Source: Palsa-1447 sp964414785
GTDB taxonomy: Bacteria > Verrucomicrobiota > Verrucomicrobiia > Opitutales > Opitutaceae
Direction of reading: 5' to 3'
Assembly: GCA_964414785.1 (NCBI GenBank)
Contig: CAYPXZ010000012.1
Span: 1-64,000 of the forward strand
DNA length: 64,000 nt
Position 1 is the first letter of the stretch. The number at the start of each line of letters is the position of its first letter. Below the pieces are notes generated by a model that worked only from the letters and a program-made list of their open reading frames with translations, had not been told where the DNA came from and made no database searches. Position numbers and translations under genes: made by a program. Shown piece after piece: positions 7,988-17,108 of the stretch.

Positions 7988-10900
7988 ATGTCTCGTTTCT
8001 CGATCAAGTACCCGTACCTCATTGTCGTCCTGTGCCTCATCGTGGGGGTGGTGGGATTTTCAAGCGTCGTGCGGATGCCCGTGGACCTGTTCCCCCCTGT
8101 CAACATCCCGGTGGTGGTCGTCGCCACCTTCTACTCGGGGATGCCGCCCGAGCAGATCGAAAACGACATCACGGGGACCTATGAGAGGTTCTTCACCCTC
8201 GCCAGCGGCATCAACCACATCGAGTCGAGGTCGCTCCCGGGCATAAGCCTCATTAAGATATATTTCGAGCCGGGGACCAACGCCGACTCGGACGTGACCA
8301 GCATCACGAACTTGGCGATGGCGAACCTGCGGCGCCTTCCGCCGGGCACGCTCCCGCCCGTGGTGCTCAAGTTTGACGCCTCGAGTCTTCCGGTGTGCCT
8401 GGTCACGCTCAAGGGAGCCGGGCTGAACGAGACCCAGCTGCACGACGTCGGCCAGTACAACGTCCGCAATCAGATTGCCAGCGTGCCCGGCTGCGCCATC
8501 CCCCCTCCCTTCGGCGGAAAGCTGCGCCAGATCCAGATCTACCTGGACCCCGTCAAGATGGAGGCAAGGCAGCTGAGCCTCATGGATGTCGTCCACTCGG
8601 TGAATGACGCCAACCTCATCCTGCCGGCCGGCGACGTGAAGATCGGACCGTTCGACTACAACCTCTACACGAACAGCCAGCTTGCGACCATGGACGAGAT
8701 CAACCGGCTCCCGCTGAAGATGTACCAGGGGTCGCCCGTGCTGGTGGCGGACGTGGGCAAGGCGGTCGATGATGCGGCGATCCAGACCAACGTCGTGCGC
8801 ATCGACGGCCAGCGCTCTGTCTATCTGCCGATCCTCAAGTCCAGCGCCGAGGCGAACACGATCGCGGTGGTGAGCGGGATCAAGGAGGCGACCTCGCACC
8901 TCCTGGACATCCCCAAGTCCCTCGTGACGAACGTCGTGTTTGACCAGTCGGTTTTCGTGAAGACCGCCATCAGCAACCTGGTCCATGAGGGAGTCATCGG
9001 GCTGGTGCTCACGGGCCTCATGATCCTCGTCTTCCTTGGCAACGTGAGGGCGACCTTTGCCGTGTTCCTGTCCATCCCCCTTTCGGTGCTCGCTGCGTTC
9101 ATCGCGCTCCAGTTCGGCGGCAGCTCGATCAACGCCATGATCCTGGGGGGCCTCGCGCTGGCGCTTTCGAGGCTGATCGACAACTCGGTCATCGTGCTGG
9201 AGAACATATTCCGGCACATGGAGATGGGCGAGTCGCCCGAGGTGGCTGCGGAAAAGGGGGGCGAGGAGGTCGCCCTCGCTGTCCTGGCCGCGACGCTGAC
9301 GACTGCGATCGTCTTCTTTCCCGTGACGTTCCTTGCGGGCGTCAGCAAGTTCCTCTTCACGGCGCTCGCGCTCGGGGTCGTCCTCTCGCTCTTCGCATCC
9401 TACTTCGTCGCGATGTCGGTCGTGCCGCTCTTCTGCGCCAAGCTGATCCGGTCTGTAGAGATCGCCCATGAAGGACACGATGCGAGCGCGTCAGTCCCCC
9501 CTAAATCGGCCTGGGGTCGGTTCAACCACGGGTTCAACGCCAGGTTTCACAGGTTCCTGAAGCGTTTCGACCGGGCCCAGGCGATCGCCCTGGCAAGGCC
9601 CGTGGGGACGGTCGTGGGCATCGCCGGCGTATTCGTACTGAGCCTCGCCCTCGTGCCCGCGGTCGGCATGGCCTACTTCCCGCGCACGGATCCCGGCCAG
9701 TTCGTCATCAACCTGAAGGCGGCCCCGGGCACACGCGTCGAGCTCACGGAGAAGGAGGTGGCAAAGGTGGAGTCCATCGTCCGCCGCATCGTCTCGGCCC
9801 ATGACCTCAGGCTTGTGGTCTCGAACATCGGCTCGACGCCCGACCTCTCCTCGATCTACACGAGCAATTCTGCGCCCAACACGGCCTACGTTCAGGTGAG
9901 CCTGGTCGACGAGCACAAGGTCGGCAGCTACGCCTACATGGACCGGGTCCGGGAGGCGCTTCGCCGCGAGACCCCGGAGCTGGCCACGTACTTCCAGTCG
10001 GGCGGCCTCGTGGATGCCGTCCTCAACCAGGGCATCCCGGCGCCGATCGACGTCCAGGTGAGCAGCACGGACTTGGACGAGGCCAACACGATCGCCGAGG
10101 ACATAAGGGGGCAGGCGGCGTCCCTGCCCGGCGTGAGCGACGCCTTCATACCCCAGGACATCCACGCTCCCTCGCTCCAGCTCAATATCGACCGCTACCA
10201 CGCGATGGAGATGGGCCTCTCCGAACACGAGGTCGTCAACAACGTGATCACGGCGCTCACCTCGGACGGCATGATCGCACCGAGCTACTGGGTCGATCCG
10301 AAGAGCGGCAACCTGTACATGCTGACGGTGCAGTACCCCGACAATACGGTGAAGTCACTGGCGGATCTGCGCAGCATCCCCGTCCGGTCGGGCTCCCAGA
10401 ATAACACCGCGCTCCTCGACACGATAGCCGCGGTGAAGGAGATCCAGAAGCCGACCGAGGTGGACCACTACCAGCTCAGGCGCGTGATCGACGTCTACGT
10501 CTCTCCGCACGGGGAGGAGCTGAGCCGGGTTGCCAAGGAGGTGGACAAGATCGTCGCGAGGACGAAGACGCCGGCCAACGTGGTGATCCGCGTGCGGGGG
10601 ATTGTCGGGGCGATGAACTCGTCGTTCCGGTCGTTCGGGATAGGCCTCGGGCTTTCGGTCATCCTGGTGTACCTCGTCCTCGTCGCGCAGTTCAAATCCT
10701 TCGTCGATCCCTTCATCATCCTTCTCGCGGTGCCGCCCGGGGTCACCGGCGTCCTGATCACCCTCACCGCGACCGGGACGACGCTCAACATCATGTCGCT
10801 CATGGGAATCGTCATGATGGTCGGCGTCGTGGTCTCGAACAGCATCCTGATCGTGGAGTTCACGCACCGCCTGATAGCGGACGGGATGCCCCTCAAGGAT

Positions 10901-11176
10901 GCCGTCCAGTTTGCGGCGCGGGTCAGGCTCAGGCCGATCCTCATGACCTCCCTGGCGACGGTGATCGGGTTGATCCCGATGGCCCTTGCGCTGGAGGCCG
11001 GCAGTGAATCCTACGCGCCCCTCGCCCGCTCCATCATCGGCGGCATGATCGCCTCGGTCGCGCTGACGGTGTTCCTCGTGCCCGCCGCCTTCTACCTCTA
11101 TTACAGGGGGAAGGTGCCCGAGACGCCCCCGGCCCTACCCGAGGCCCCTCCCGCGCCCGCCGTCGATGCCTCGTGA
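7988..11176 (+). CDS. RND efflux pump, inner-membrane permease (AcrB superfamily)
   Basis: A 1062-residue RND transporter, close to the usual length of AcrB-type pumps. It has an N-terminal membrane helix (about 8-28), a first porter domain beginning with the family signature MPVDLFPPVNIPVVVVATFYSGMPPEQIE, transmembrane helices 2-6 (about 335-480), a helix near 540-560, a second porter domain and a C-terminal helix bundle (about 880-1045). The proton-relay site in TM4 reads LIDNSVIVLENI, with D398 followed by N399 rather than the double Asp of AcrB. Proton coupling is still likely but rests on one Asp. The stop overlaps an in-frame ATG of the following outer-membrane factor frame. The drug or metal substrate is unknown. 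Confidence 0.95.
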   Translation: MSRFSIKYPYLIVVLCLIVGVVGFSSVVRMPVDLFPPVNIPVVVVATFYSGMPPEQIENDITGTYERFFTLASGINHIESRSLPGISLIKIYFEPGTNADSDVTSITNLAMANLRRLPPGTLPPVVLKFDASSLPVCLVTLKGAGLNETQLHDVGQYNVRNQIASVPGCAIPPPFGGKLRQIQIYLDPVKMEARQLSLMDVVHSVNDANLILPAGDVKIGPFDYNLYTNSQLATMDEINRLPLKMYQGSPVLVADVGKAVDDAAIQTNVVRIDGQRSVYLPILKSSAEANTIAVVSGIKEATSHLLDIPKSLVTNVVFDQSVFVKTAISNLVHEGVIGLVLTGLMILVFLGNVRATFAVFLSIPLSVLAAFIALQFGGSSINAMILGGLALALSRLIDNSVIVLENIFRHMEMGESPEVAAEKGGEEVALAVLAATLTTAIVFFPVTFLAGVSKFLFTALALGVVLSLFASYFVAMSVVPLFCAKLIRSVEIAHEGHDASASVPPKSAWGRFNHGFNARFHRFLKRFDRAQAIALARPVGTVVGIAGVFVLSLALVPAVGMAYFPRTDPGQFVINLKAAPGTRVELTEKEVAKVESIVRRIVSAHDLRLVVSNIGSTPDLSSIYTSNSAPNTAYVQVSLVDEHKVGSYAYMDRVREALRRETPELATYFQSGGLVDAVLNQGIPAPIDVQVSSTDLDEANTIAEDIRGQAASLPGVSDAFIPQDIHAPSLQLNIDRYHAMEMGLSEHEVVNNVITALTSDGMIAPSYWVDPKSGNLYMLTVQYPDNTVKSLADLRSIPVRSGSQNNTALLDTIAAVKEIQKPTEVDHYQLRRVIDVYVSPHGEELSRVAKEVDKIVARTKTPANVVIRVRGIVGAMNSSFRSFGIGLGLSVILVYLVLVAQFKSFVDPFIILLAVPPGVTGVLITLTATGTTLNIMSLMGIVMMVGVVVSNSILIVEFTHRLIADGMPLKDAVQFAARVRLRPILMTSLATVIGLIPMALALEAGSESYAPLARSIIGGMIASVALTVFLVPAAFYLYYRGKVPETPPALPEAPPAPAVDAS

Positions 11177-11231
11177 CGACCCCTGGACTCCAATTCCGAA
11201 GCCCATGAGAGCCCTTGAAGATTCCTGCGTC

Positions 11232-12539
11232 ATGTCCCCGCGTTTCAGGGGGCTTCCTGTCGCCATGGTCCTGGCGGCCCTCCTCGCTGGAGCCGGCGCC
11301 CTCGCCGCGGACGAGCATTCCGAGCCCCTGTCGCTCGAGCAGGCCGTTGAGACCGCCCAGCGCAACCACCCGCAGTATGCCGCCGCCCAGCTGCAGGCCT
11401 TCCTGGCCCAGGAATTCGTCAAGGAGACTCGCGCGGGATACTTTCCGACAGCCAACGGATACATCACCGGGGCGGGGGCGACCACTGAGGGGACCCGCAT
11501 CCTCGCCGGCGGCATCAACAACCCCTCGATCTACGACCGGGCGGCCGGGGGGGTCGTCGTGAGCCAGCTCATCACCGACTTCGGACGGACGGGGAACCTG
11601 ACCGCGAGCGCGAAGGCTCAGGCCCGCGGCGCAGCCGCCGGGGCCGAGTCGACGCGCGAGCAGGTCGTCCTCAATGCGGAGACGAGCTACTTCGCCGCCC
11701 TCCAGGCGCAGTCCGTCCTCGCGGTGGCGCGCCAGACGCTGACGTCCCGCCAGCTGGTCATGAGCCAGGTGAAGTCGCTGGCGGAGAACAAGCTCAAGTC
11801 CTCGCTCGACGTGAGCTTTGCACAGGTCGCCGTTGAGGAGGCCGACCTCCTAGTCCAGCAGTCGCAGGGGCAGCTGGAGTCGGCCATGGCATCGCTTTCG
11901 ACCGCCCTTGGGTACCGGAGGCAGCACGCTTTCGCCCTGACGGACGTGCCGCAGCCTGCGGGCGCTCCCGCCGCCGTCGAGGACCTGATCGACACGGCGC
12001 TCAGGAGCAGGCCGGACCTGCTAAGGCTCCGGGACCAGCGCGATGCTGAGCAAAGCGCCGCCAATGCCGAGCGCGACGCCAACTATCCGACGCTGGCGGC
12101 GGTGGGCACCGCGGGCAGCGCCCCCTGGCGCGATGCCCACCTGCCGGCCAACTATGCGGCGGGCGGCGTCCAGCTGAGCATCCCCATCTTCGCCGGCGGC
12201 GCCTTCGTGGCGCGCGAGCATGAGGCCCGGATCCGGGCCCAGGTGGCCGACGAGGCCCTTCGTGAGGCGGAGGACAACGTGGCCCGCGACGTGCGCGTCG
12301 CCTGGGTCGGCGTGAACACGGCCCTCCAGCGCCTGCGCACGACGGAGCAACTGGTCAAGCACGCGAGCGAGGCCTTTGACCTAGCCCAGGCGCGGTACAA
12401 ATTCGGCAGCTCGTCCGTGATCGAGCTGAGCGAGGCGCAGCTCAGCCAGACCTCCGCGGCCATCACCCACGCCAACGCCCGCTACGACACCCTGATCGAG
12501 AAGGCGGTGCTGGACTACCAGATCGGGGCGATCAAGTAG
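11232..12539 (+). CDS. TolC-family outer-membrane efflux protein
   Basis: An outer-membrane factor completing the tripartite pump. From the ATG at 11232 the protein is 435 residues, with a signal peptide (MSPRFRGLPVAMVLAALLAGAGALA). It has the two-fold repeated TolC layout: LSLEQAVETAQRNHPQYAAAQLQ opens the first half, and VEDLIDTALRSRPDLLRLRDQRDAEQSAANAERDANYPTLAAVG opens the second. QARYKFGSSSVIELSEAQLSQTSA is the typical periplasmic helix signature. The reading frame stays open upstream to ATGs at 11205 and 11166, the latter overlapping the pump gene. The signal peptide argues for 11232, but translational coupling from 11166 is possible. It converges on the orphan regulator with a four-base gap. 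Confidence 0.92.
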   Translation: MSPRFRGLPVAMVLAALLAGAGALAADEHSEPLSLEQAVETAQRNHPQYAAAQLQAFLAQEFVKETRAGYFPTANGYITGAGATTEGTRILAGGINNPSIYDRAAGGVVVSQLITDFGRTGNLTASAKAQARGAAAGAESTREQVVLNAETSYFAALQAQSVLAVARQTLTSRQLVMSQVKSLAENKLKSSLDVSFAQVAVEEADLLVQQSQGQLESAMASLSTALGYRRQHAFALTDVPQPAGAPAAVEDLIDTALRSRPDLLRLRDQRDAEQSAANAERDANYPTLAAVGTAGSAPWRDAHLPANYAAGGVQLSIPIFAGGAFVAREHEARIRAQVADEALREAEDNVARDVRVAWVGVNTALQRLRTTEQLVKHASEAFDLAQARYKFGSSSVIELSEAQLSQTSAAITHANARYDTLIEKAVLDYQIGAIK

Positions 12540-12543
12540 GGGG

Positions 12544-13224
12544 TCACGACTCGGGGCCGGCCACCATGGAATAGCCCACGCCGCGTACGGTCCTGATAAG
12601 CTTGGGCCGGAAGGGCTCGTCCACCTTGCTCCGCAGGTGGCGGACATAAACATCCACGATGTTGGTGAGGCCCTCGAAACTCTGGTCCCAGACGTGCTCG
12701 ACGATCATCGTCCTCGAGAGGACCCGGCCGGCCTGGGTCGCAAGGTATTCAAGGAGCGCGTATTCCTTGGCCGTTAGGTCGATCCTCTTGCCGCCGCGCC
12801 TTACCTGCTGGCCCACGCGGTCGATCTCCAGGTCCGCGACCCGTATCGTGCTGTCCTGCCCCACGGGGCCGCGGCGAAGGAGCGCCTTCACCCTGACCTG
12901 GAGCTCGGCGAACGCGAACGGCTTGGTAAGGTAGTCGTCCGCGCCGGCCTCGAAGGTCGAGACCTTGCTCGCGGTGGAGTCGGTGGCCGTGAGCACGAGG
13001 ACGGGGACCGCGGGATCGTGACGCCGGATCTTCTTCAGCAGGCTCAGGCCGCTCATGCCGGGGATCAGGAGGTCCATAAGGATGACGTCGTAATGGTAGG
13101 CGCTCGCGAAGGCCCAGCCCGCGTTGCCGTCGGCGGCCACGTCCACGGCGTAGCGTTCGGCCCTGAGGCCCCGTGCCACCATTTCGGCGACCTTCCGTTC
13201 GTCTTCAACCACGAGGATCCTCAT
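12544..13224 (-). CDS. Orphan OmpR-family response regulator, paralogue of the one at 3970
   Basis: A 226-residue response regulator with receiver residues E7/D8, D51, T79 and K101, and a winged-helix C terminus. It matches the regulator at 3970 over nearly all key segments (MRIL.VEDERKVAEMV, ASKV, FEAGADDYLTKPFAFAEL, WDQSFEGLTNIVDVYVRHLR). The start at 13222-13224 (MRILVV) is chosen by comparison with that paralogue; the frame runs 14 codons further. No histidine kinase is adjacent, so its partner may be the kinase at 4647 or one encoded elsewhere. It is convergent with the efflux operon and divergent from the porin at 13608. Either could be its target. Confidence 0.93.
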   Translation of the reverse strand: MRILVVEDERKVAEMVARGLRAERYAVDVAADGNAGWAFASAYHYDVILMDLLIPGMSGLSLLKKIRRHDPAVPVLVLTATDSTASKVSTFEAGADDYLTKPFAFAELQVRVKALLRRGPVGQDSTIRVADLEIDRVGQQVRRGGKRIDLTAKEYALLEYLATQAGRVLSRTMIVEHVWDQSFEGLTNIVDVYVRHLRSKVDEPFRPKLIRTVRGVGYSMVAGPES

Positions 13225-13607
13225 TGCTGCACGACGGTAACAGAGCCGTCCGGCCAATGGCTCCAAAAATAGTTGGGTTTTGGCGGCGGGCGCGCGGGCG
13301 CAAGGAGAGGCGATTTGCGCCGCCGCACGGGCCGCGAGGGCGGTGGATCGCTGTCCATAGGCCTTCGTATTATATGATCAATGATCTGATCAATAACGAT
13401 TTATAGTTTTAGGCATCTGTTGTCGACTCAAGATTCCTGCGCGCGTGCCGTAACATAACCGCCGGCCATCTCGTGCCCGCGTGCGTTCGCGTGCACGGGC
13501 CTCGAAGTGGGCGGGGTTCTTCACTGTTTCGTCACGGCGGCGCCACACATCCGTAACAATGTCAGGCTACAAGGTGCGGCGTATCCAAACATCCATCGTT
13601 TCACACC
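13225..13607. other. Divergent intergenic region, with 12-bp tandem repeat
   Basis: This 383-base gap lies between the orphan response regulator and the first tandem porin. It holds no gene that I can support. An AT-rich island at about 13365-13415 contains TGATCAAT twice (13375-13382 and 13387-13394), 12 bases apart. This is the most conspicuous candidate operator in the gap. A possible promoter for the porin lies near 13550-13565 (GTAACAAT), but it is weak. Confidence 0.45.
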
Positions 13608-15176
13608 ATGCTACCTAAAATCACTCGTGTCTGCATCGCGGCCCTAGTTGCTGCCACCCTTACCGCCGGCACGGCATTTGCCGACGAGAGCACCCAGATC
13701 CTGCTCAATATCCTCGTCAAGAAGGGCGTCCTCACCCAGCAGGACGTAGCGGGCCTCCAGCAGGAACTCGCGGCTGCGGCAGCGCAGCCCCAGGCGGCTC
13801 CCGCAACGGTAGCCCCGGCCTCTAACACGGGTGTCCCCCCCTACAGCGGCGCCTCCGGCGCCGGAGTCGCGGTTGCTCCTAGCAAGCCGGGCAGTTCCCC
13901 CCTGTCGTTCAAGATCGGCATCGCGGACTTCACCCCGTTCGGGTTCATGGACTTTACCGGCGTCTACCGGAGCACCTCCACGGGAAGCGCGATCGGCACC
14001 GGCTTTGGCAGCATCCCCTACGCGAACAGCTCGCTGGGACAAATGTCCGAGACGAAGTTCAGCGCGCAGAACTCGCGTGTCGGATTGAGGGTCGACTCGG
14101 TGGTGGCTGACACGAAGGTGCTTGGCTACCTCGAGACGGACTTCCTCGGCAACGCCCCGGCGAACCTCTACGTCACCAGCAATGCGGACACGCTTCGCAT
14201 GCGCAACTACTTCGTCGATCTGAAGAAGGGGCAGTGGGAATTCCTGGCAGGCCAGGACTGGAGCATGCTCGTCCCGAACAGGGTCGGCATCTCGCCGATT
14301 CCGTCGGACATTTTCTTCACGAACAACATGGACACGAACTACCAGGCGGGTCTCACCTGGGCCCGTCAGCCGCAGATCAGGGTCGTGTACCACGCCACGG
14401 ACGAGCTGACCCTCGGCCTCTCGCTCGAGAACCCCGACCAATATGTGGGCGGAGCGGTGGTCCTTCCCTCGGCATTCACCGCGACCGAGGTCGACACCGG
14501 CGCAGCGACGACCCAGCCGAACGTCTTCCCGGATGTGATTGCGAAGGCGGCGTTTGACACGAAGGCGATCAACGACCTGCCCTGGCACTTCGAGCTTTCC
14601 GGCCTCCTGAGCTCATACAAGATCAACACCTACTCCTCGGCCATCAACACGGATGCGACGGCGCAGGGCGCCGGCATCCAGGGCGCGGTCAACTTCGAGC
14701 TCGTAAAGGGCCTCCACTTCATCGGGACGGGCTTCTACAGCTACGGCGGCGGGCGGTACCTCTTCGGCCTCGGGCCCGACTTCATCGTCAAGGCGCCCGA
14801 CTCCACCGGCGCCTACGGCATCGGCCTGGTCAAGGCCACCTCGGCGATCCTCGGCCTCGAGTGGACGGTCGCACCGGTCGACACGGTGTCCGCCTACTGG
14901 AGCACGATCGGCTTCGGCGAGCGCGCCAACAAACTCTCCAACGGGACATGGGTCGGCTATGGGTTCCCGACGTCGGCGAACAGCAACAACAAGACGATCG
15001 ACGAATTCACCCTGGCGAACACGTTCACGTTCTGGAAGAACCCGCAGTACGGCGCCCTCCAGTTCATCTCCCAGGTCTCCTATCTCGACCGCAAGCCCTG
15101 GTACGTCCCGGCGGGCGGGCTGAACAAGGCCAACGCGACGATGGTGTTCGTGGACCTGCGCTACGTTCTTCCCTGA
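13608..15176 (+). CDS. Outer-membrane porin, first of a tandem pair
   Basis: A 522-residue putative porin. A signal peptide (MLPKITRVCIAALVAATLTAGTAFA) is followed by a short helical segment (ILLNILVKKGVLTQQDVAGLQQEL), as seen at the N terminus of many Verrucomicrobiota and Bacteroidota porins. A Pro/Ala-rich linker (about 52-95) precedes a barrel of repeated amphipathic strands, for example FKIGIADFTPFGFMDFTGVYRS and GLRVDSVVADTKVLGYLETDFLG. SDTLRMR-type strands and GQDWSMLVPNRVG resemble DcaP-like channels. The protein ends in YVLP rather than with an aromatic residue. A strong terminator follows at 15207. The neighbour at 15518 is a clear paralogue. Substrate unknown. Confidence 0.85.
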   Translation: MLPKITRVCIAALVAATLTAGTAFADESTQILLNILVKKGVLTQQDVAGLQQELAAAAAQPQAAPATVAPASNTGVPPYSGASGAGVAVAPSKPGSSPLSFKIGIADFTPFGFMDFTGVYRSTSTGSAIGTGFGSIPYANSSLGQMSETKFSAQNSRVGLRVDSVVADTKVLGYLETDFLGNAPANLYVTSNADTLRMRNYFVDLKKGQWEFLAGQDWSMLVPNRVGISPIPSDIFFTNNMDTNYQAGLTWARQPQIRVVYHATDELTLGLSLENPDQYVGGAVVLPSAFTATEVDTGAATTQPNVFPDVIAKAAFDTKAINDLPWHFELSGLLSSYKINTYSSAINTDATAQGAGIQGAVNFELVKGLHFIGTGFYSYGGGRYLFGLGPDFIVKAPDSTGAYGIGLVKATSAILGLEWTVAPVDTVSAYWSTIGFGERANKLSNGTWVGYGFPTSANSNNKTIDEFTLANTFTFWKNPQYGALQFISQVSYLDRKPWYVPAGGLNKANATMVFVDLRYVLP

Positions 15177-15517
15177 GGACCGTCTGGTCTCTTAGGCCCC
15201 AAGACGCCGCCTGCGCGCCCCGTGCGCGCAGGCGGTTTTTCGTTTCATGGCGGCGGCGTTTGCGTCGCCCGAGATCGAAGTAAAACCGCGCCTACTGGCC
15301 CTTTCGCGGGTGCTACTGGAGCCCATTCCAATGGCGTCCGCCGTCGCCGCAAGATGAGTCTCATCACTTACTTGCCAAGCCTCCGGCCCGGATCACCGGG
15401 AGCGCTGCGCGGCAGCTGGGACCCGGCGGCCGCGGTTCGACGCGTGGGGAGGAACCCGCGGGCCCGACGGTGATGGACGGGGAAGATGAGGTTCCCAAGG
15501 ATCGACAATTCCACGCC
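15177..15517. other. Intergenic region between the tandem porins
   Basis: 341 bases, starting with the terminator at 15207-15245. The rest holds no recognisable gene. The porin reading frame extends upstream to 15470 but without a signal peptide, so this part is treated as leader. A promoter for the second porin must lie here, because the terminator should stop read-through, but I see no clear -35/-10 pair. Confidence 0.45.
15207..15245 (+). terminator. Rho-independent terminator after the first porin
   Basis: A perfect 12-base stem, CCGCCTGCGCGC (15207-15218) with GCGCGCAGGCGG (15224-15235), has a five-base loop and is followed by TTTTTCGTTT. It is the clearest intrinsic terminator in the window. 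Confidence 0.9.
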
Positions 15518-17062
15518 ATGCTCCCTCCCTCCCTTCGGGCCCTTGTCGCCGCAATTGCCGCCGTGGCACTCACTTCAGGCACGGTCCTTGCCGTGGATGG
15601 CAATGATGCGCTTCTGAACCTGCTCGTGAGGAAGGGTGTCCTAAGCCAGCAGGACGTGGCCGACCTCAAGCGCGAGCTCGCCGCCAGCGGGCCGGCCCAG
15701 CCGGTGTCTGTCATATCCGCTCCCGCGGCGCAGACCGGGGCGCCGTCACCCGCCGGAGCCATTTCCGCCGACGCCGCCAGGTGCGGCCTGGCGTTTAGGA
15801 TAGGCGTCGCCGACTTCACCCCGTTTGGATTCGTCGACTTCACGAGCTTCTACCGGAGCGAGGCCACCGGCAGCGGCTACCCGACGGCCTTCACGTCCAT
15901 ACCCTTCTCAAACGGCGCCACCGGCCGGATGTCCGAGACCAAGTTCACTGCGCAGAACTCCAGGTTCGGCGTCAGGATCGATTCGATGGTCGATGACACC
16001 AACGTGCTGGGGTATGTGGAGACGGACTTTCTGGGCAACGCGCCCAGCAACCTGGGGGTGTCGAGCAACTCGGACACACTGCGCATGCGGTGCTATTTCG
16101 CGGATTTGAGGAGCGGCCCATGGGAGGTGCTGTTCGGCCAGGGGTGGAACCTGCTGACGCCGAACCGGCGAGGGATTTCGCCGGTGCCCTCTGACGTATT
16201 CTACACGAACAACATGGACGGGAGCTACCAAGCGGGGCTCACGTGGGGACGGCAGGCCCAGGTGAGGGCGGTATACCATGCAGGGGAGGGGATCACACTC
16301 GGCCTTTCGGTCGAGGACCCCGACCAGTATGTGGGGGGAGCAGTGCTGCTCCCCGCGGCCTTCCAGGCATCCGAGGTCGATACGGGTGCGAGCACGGCCC
16401 AGCCGAATGCATTCCCAGACGTGACCGCCAAGGCGGCCTTCGACACGACGACCGTGAACAGCCTTCCTTGGCATTTTGAGGTGGCGGGCCTCGTCAGGAG
16501 GTTCAGGACCGTCACCTATTCGCCGGCCTCCCGCTCGGACACCATGGCGGAGGGAGGCGGCGTCTCCACGGCCGTATGCCTCGGGCTCGCCAAGGGCCTC
16601 ACGCTTGTCGGCACGGGATTCTGGAGCGACGGCGGAGGCCGGTACATTGGGGGCCTCGCGCCCGATTTCGTCGTCAAGGCGCCCGACTCCGCCGGCGCCT
16701 ACGGCATCGGCCTGGTCAAGGCCACCTCGGCGATCATCGGCCTCGAATACGTCGCGGGTCCCTCGGACACGGTCTCGGCCTACCGCAGCAACGTCGGCAT
16801 AGGGCAGCGCTACGACACAATGCCGGGCGGCGGATATGTAGGATACGGCTATCCCGGATCGCCGAGCACCAACACCAGGACGATCGACGAATACACGCTC
16901 TCGAACACCTATACGCTGTGGAGGAACCCGGGCTACGGGGCGCTCCAGCTGATCGCTCAGCTCTCGTATGCGCAACGCACGCCGTGGTATGTCGCGCCTG
17001 ACGCACCGGCCAAAGCGGACGTGAGGATCGCGTTTCTGGACCTTCGCTACGTGCTCCCGTGA
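15518..17062 (+). CDS. Outer-membrane porin, second of a tandem pair
   Basis: A 514-residue paralogue of the preceding porin with the same layout: signal peptide (MLPPSLRALVAAIAAVALTSGTVLA), helical segment LLNLLVRKGVLSQQDVADLKREL, Pro/Ala-rich linker and barrel. Many strands match one for one (IGVADFTPFGFVDFTSFYRS, NVLGYVETDFLGNAPSNL, ENPDQYVGGAV versus EDPDQYVGGAV), and it also ends in LRYVLP. The start at 15518 is aligned with the signal peptide; the frame is open to 15470. Two extra cysteines appear in the barrel (MRCYFADL and VCLGLAKG), unlike the first copy. A 74-base block (16673-16746) is nearly identical to the first copy while the rest has diverged. Tandem duplication is clear; a difference in substrate is likely but unproven. 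Confidence 0.85.
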   Translation: MLPPSLRALVAAIAAVALTSGTVLAVDGNDALLNLLVRKGVLSQQDVADLKRELAASGPAQPVSVISAPAAQTGAPSPAGAISADAARCGLAFRIGVADFTPFGFVDFTSFYRSEATGSGYPTAFTSIPFSNGATGRMSETKFTAQNSRFGVRIDSMVDDTNVLGYVETDFLGNAPSNLGVSSNSDTLRMRCYFADLRSGPWEVLFGQGWNLLTPNRRGISPVPSDVFYTNNMDGSYQAGLTWGRQAQVRAVYHAGEGITLGLSVEDPDQYVGGAVLLPAAFQASEVDTGASTAQPNAFPDVTAKAAFDTTTVNSLPWHFEVAGLVRRFRTVTYSPASRSDTMAEGGGVSTAVCLGLAKGLTLVGTGFWSDGGGRYIGGLAPDFVVKAPDSAGAYGIGLVKATSAIIGLEYVAGPSDTVSAYRSNVGIGQRYDTMPGGGYVGYGYPGSPSTNTRTIDEYTLSNTYTLWRNPGYGALQLIAQLSYAQRTPWYVAPDAPAKADVRIAFLDLRYVLP

Positions 17063-17108
17063 GCACCGGCACCTCGGGGCGACATCCCGCCCGGCGGCGC
17101 CCGACAGC

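Noticed and set aside
8060..9478. Long minus-strand open frame within the RND pump gene
   Set aside because: Asp/Glu/Arg/His-rich translation typical of an antisense shadow of a hydrophobic high-GC gene.
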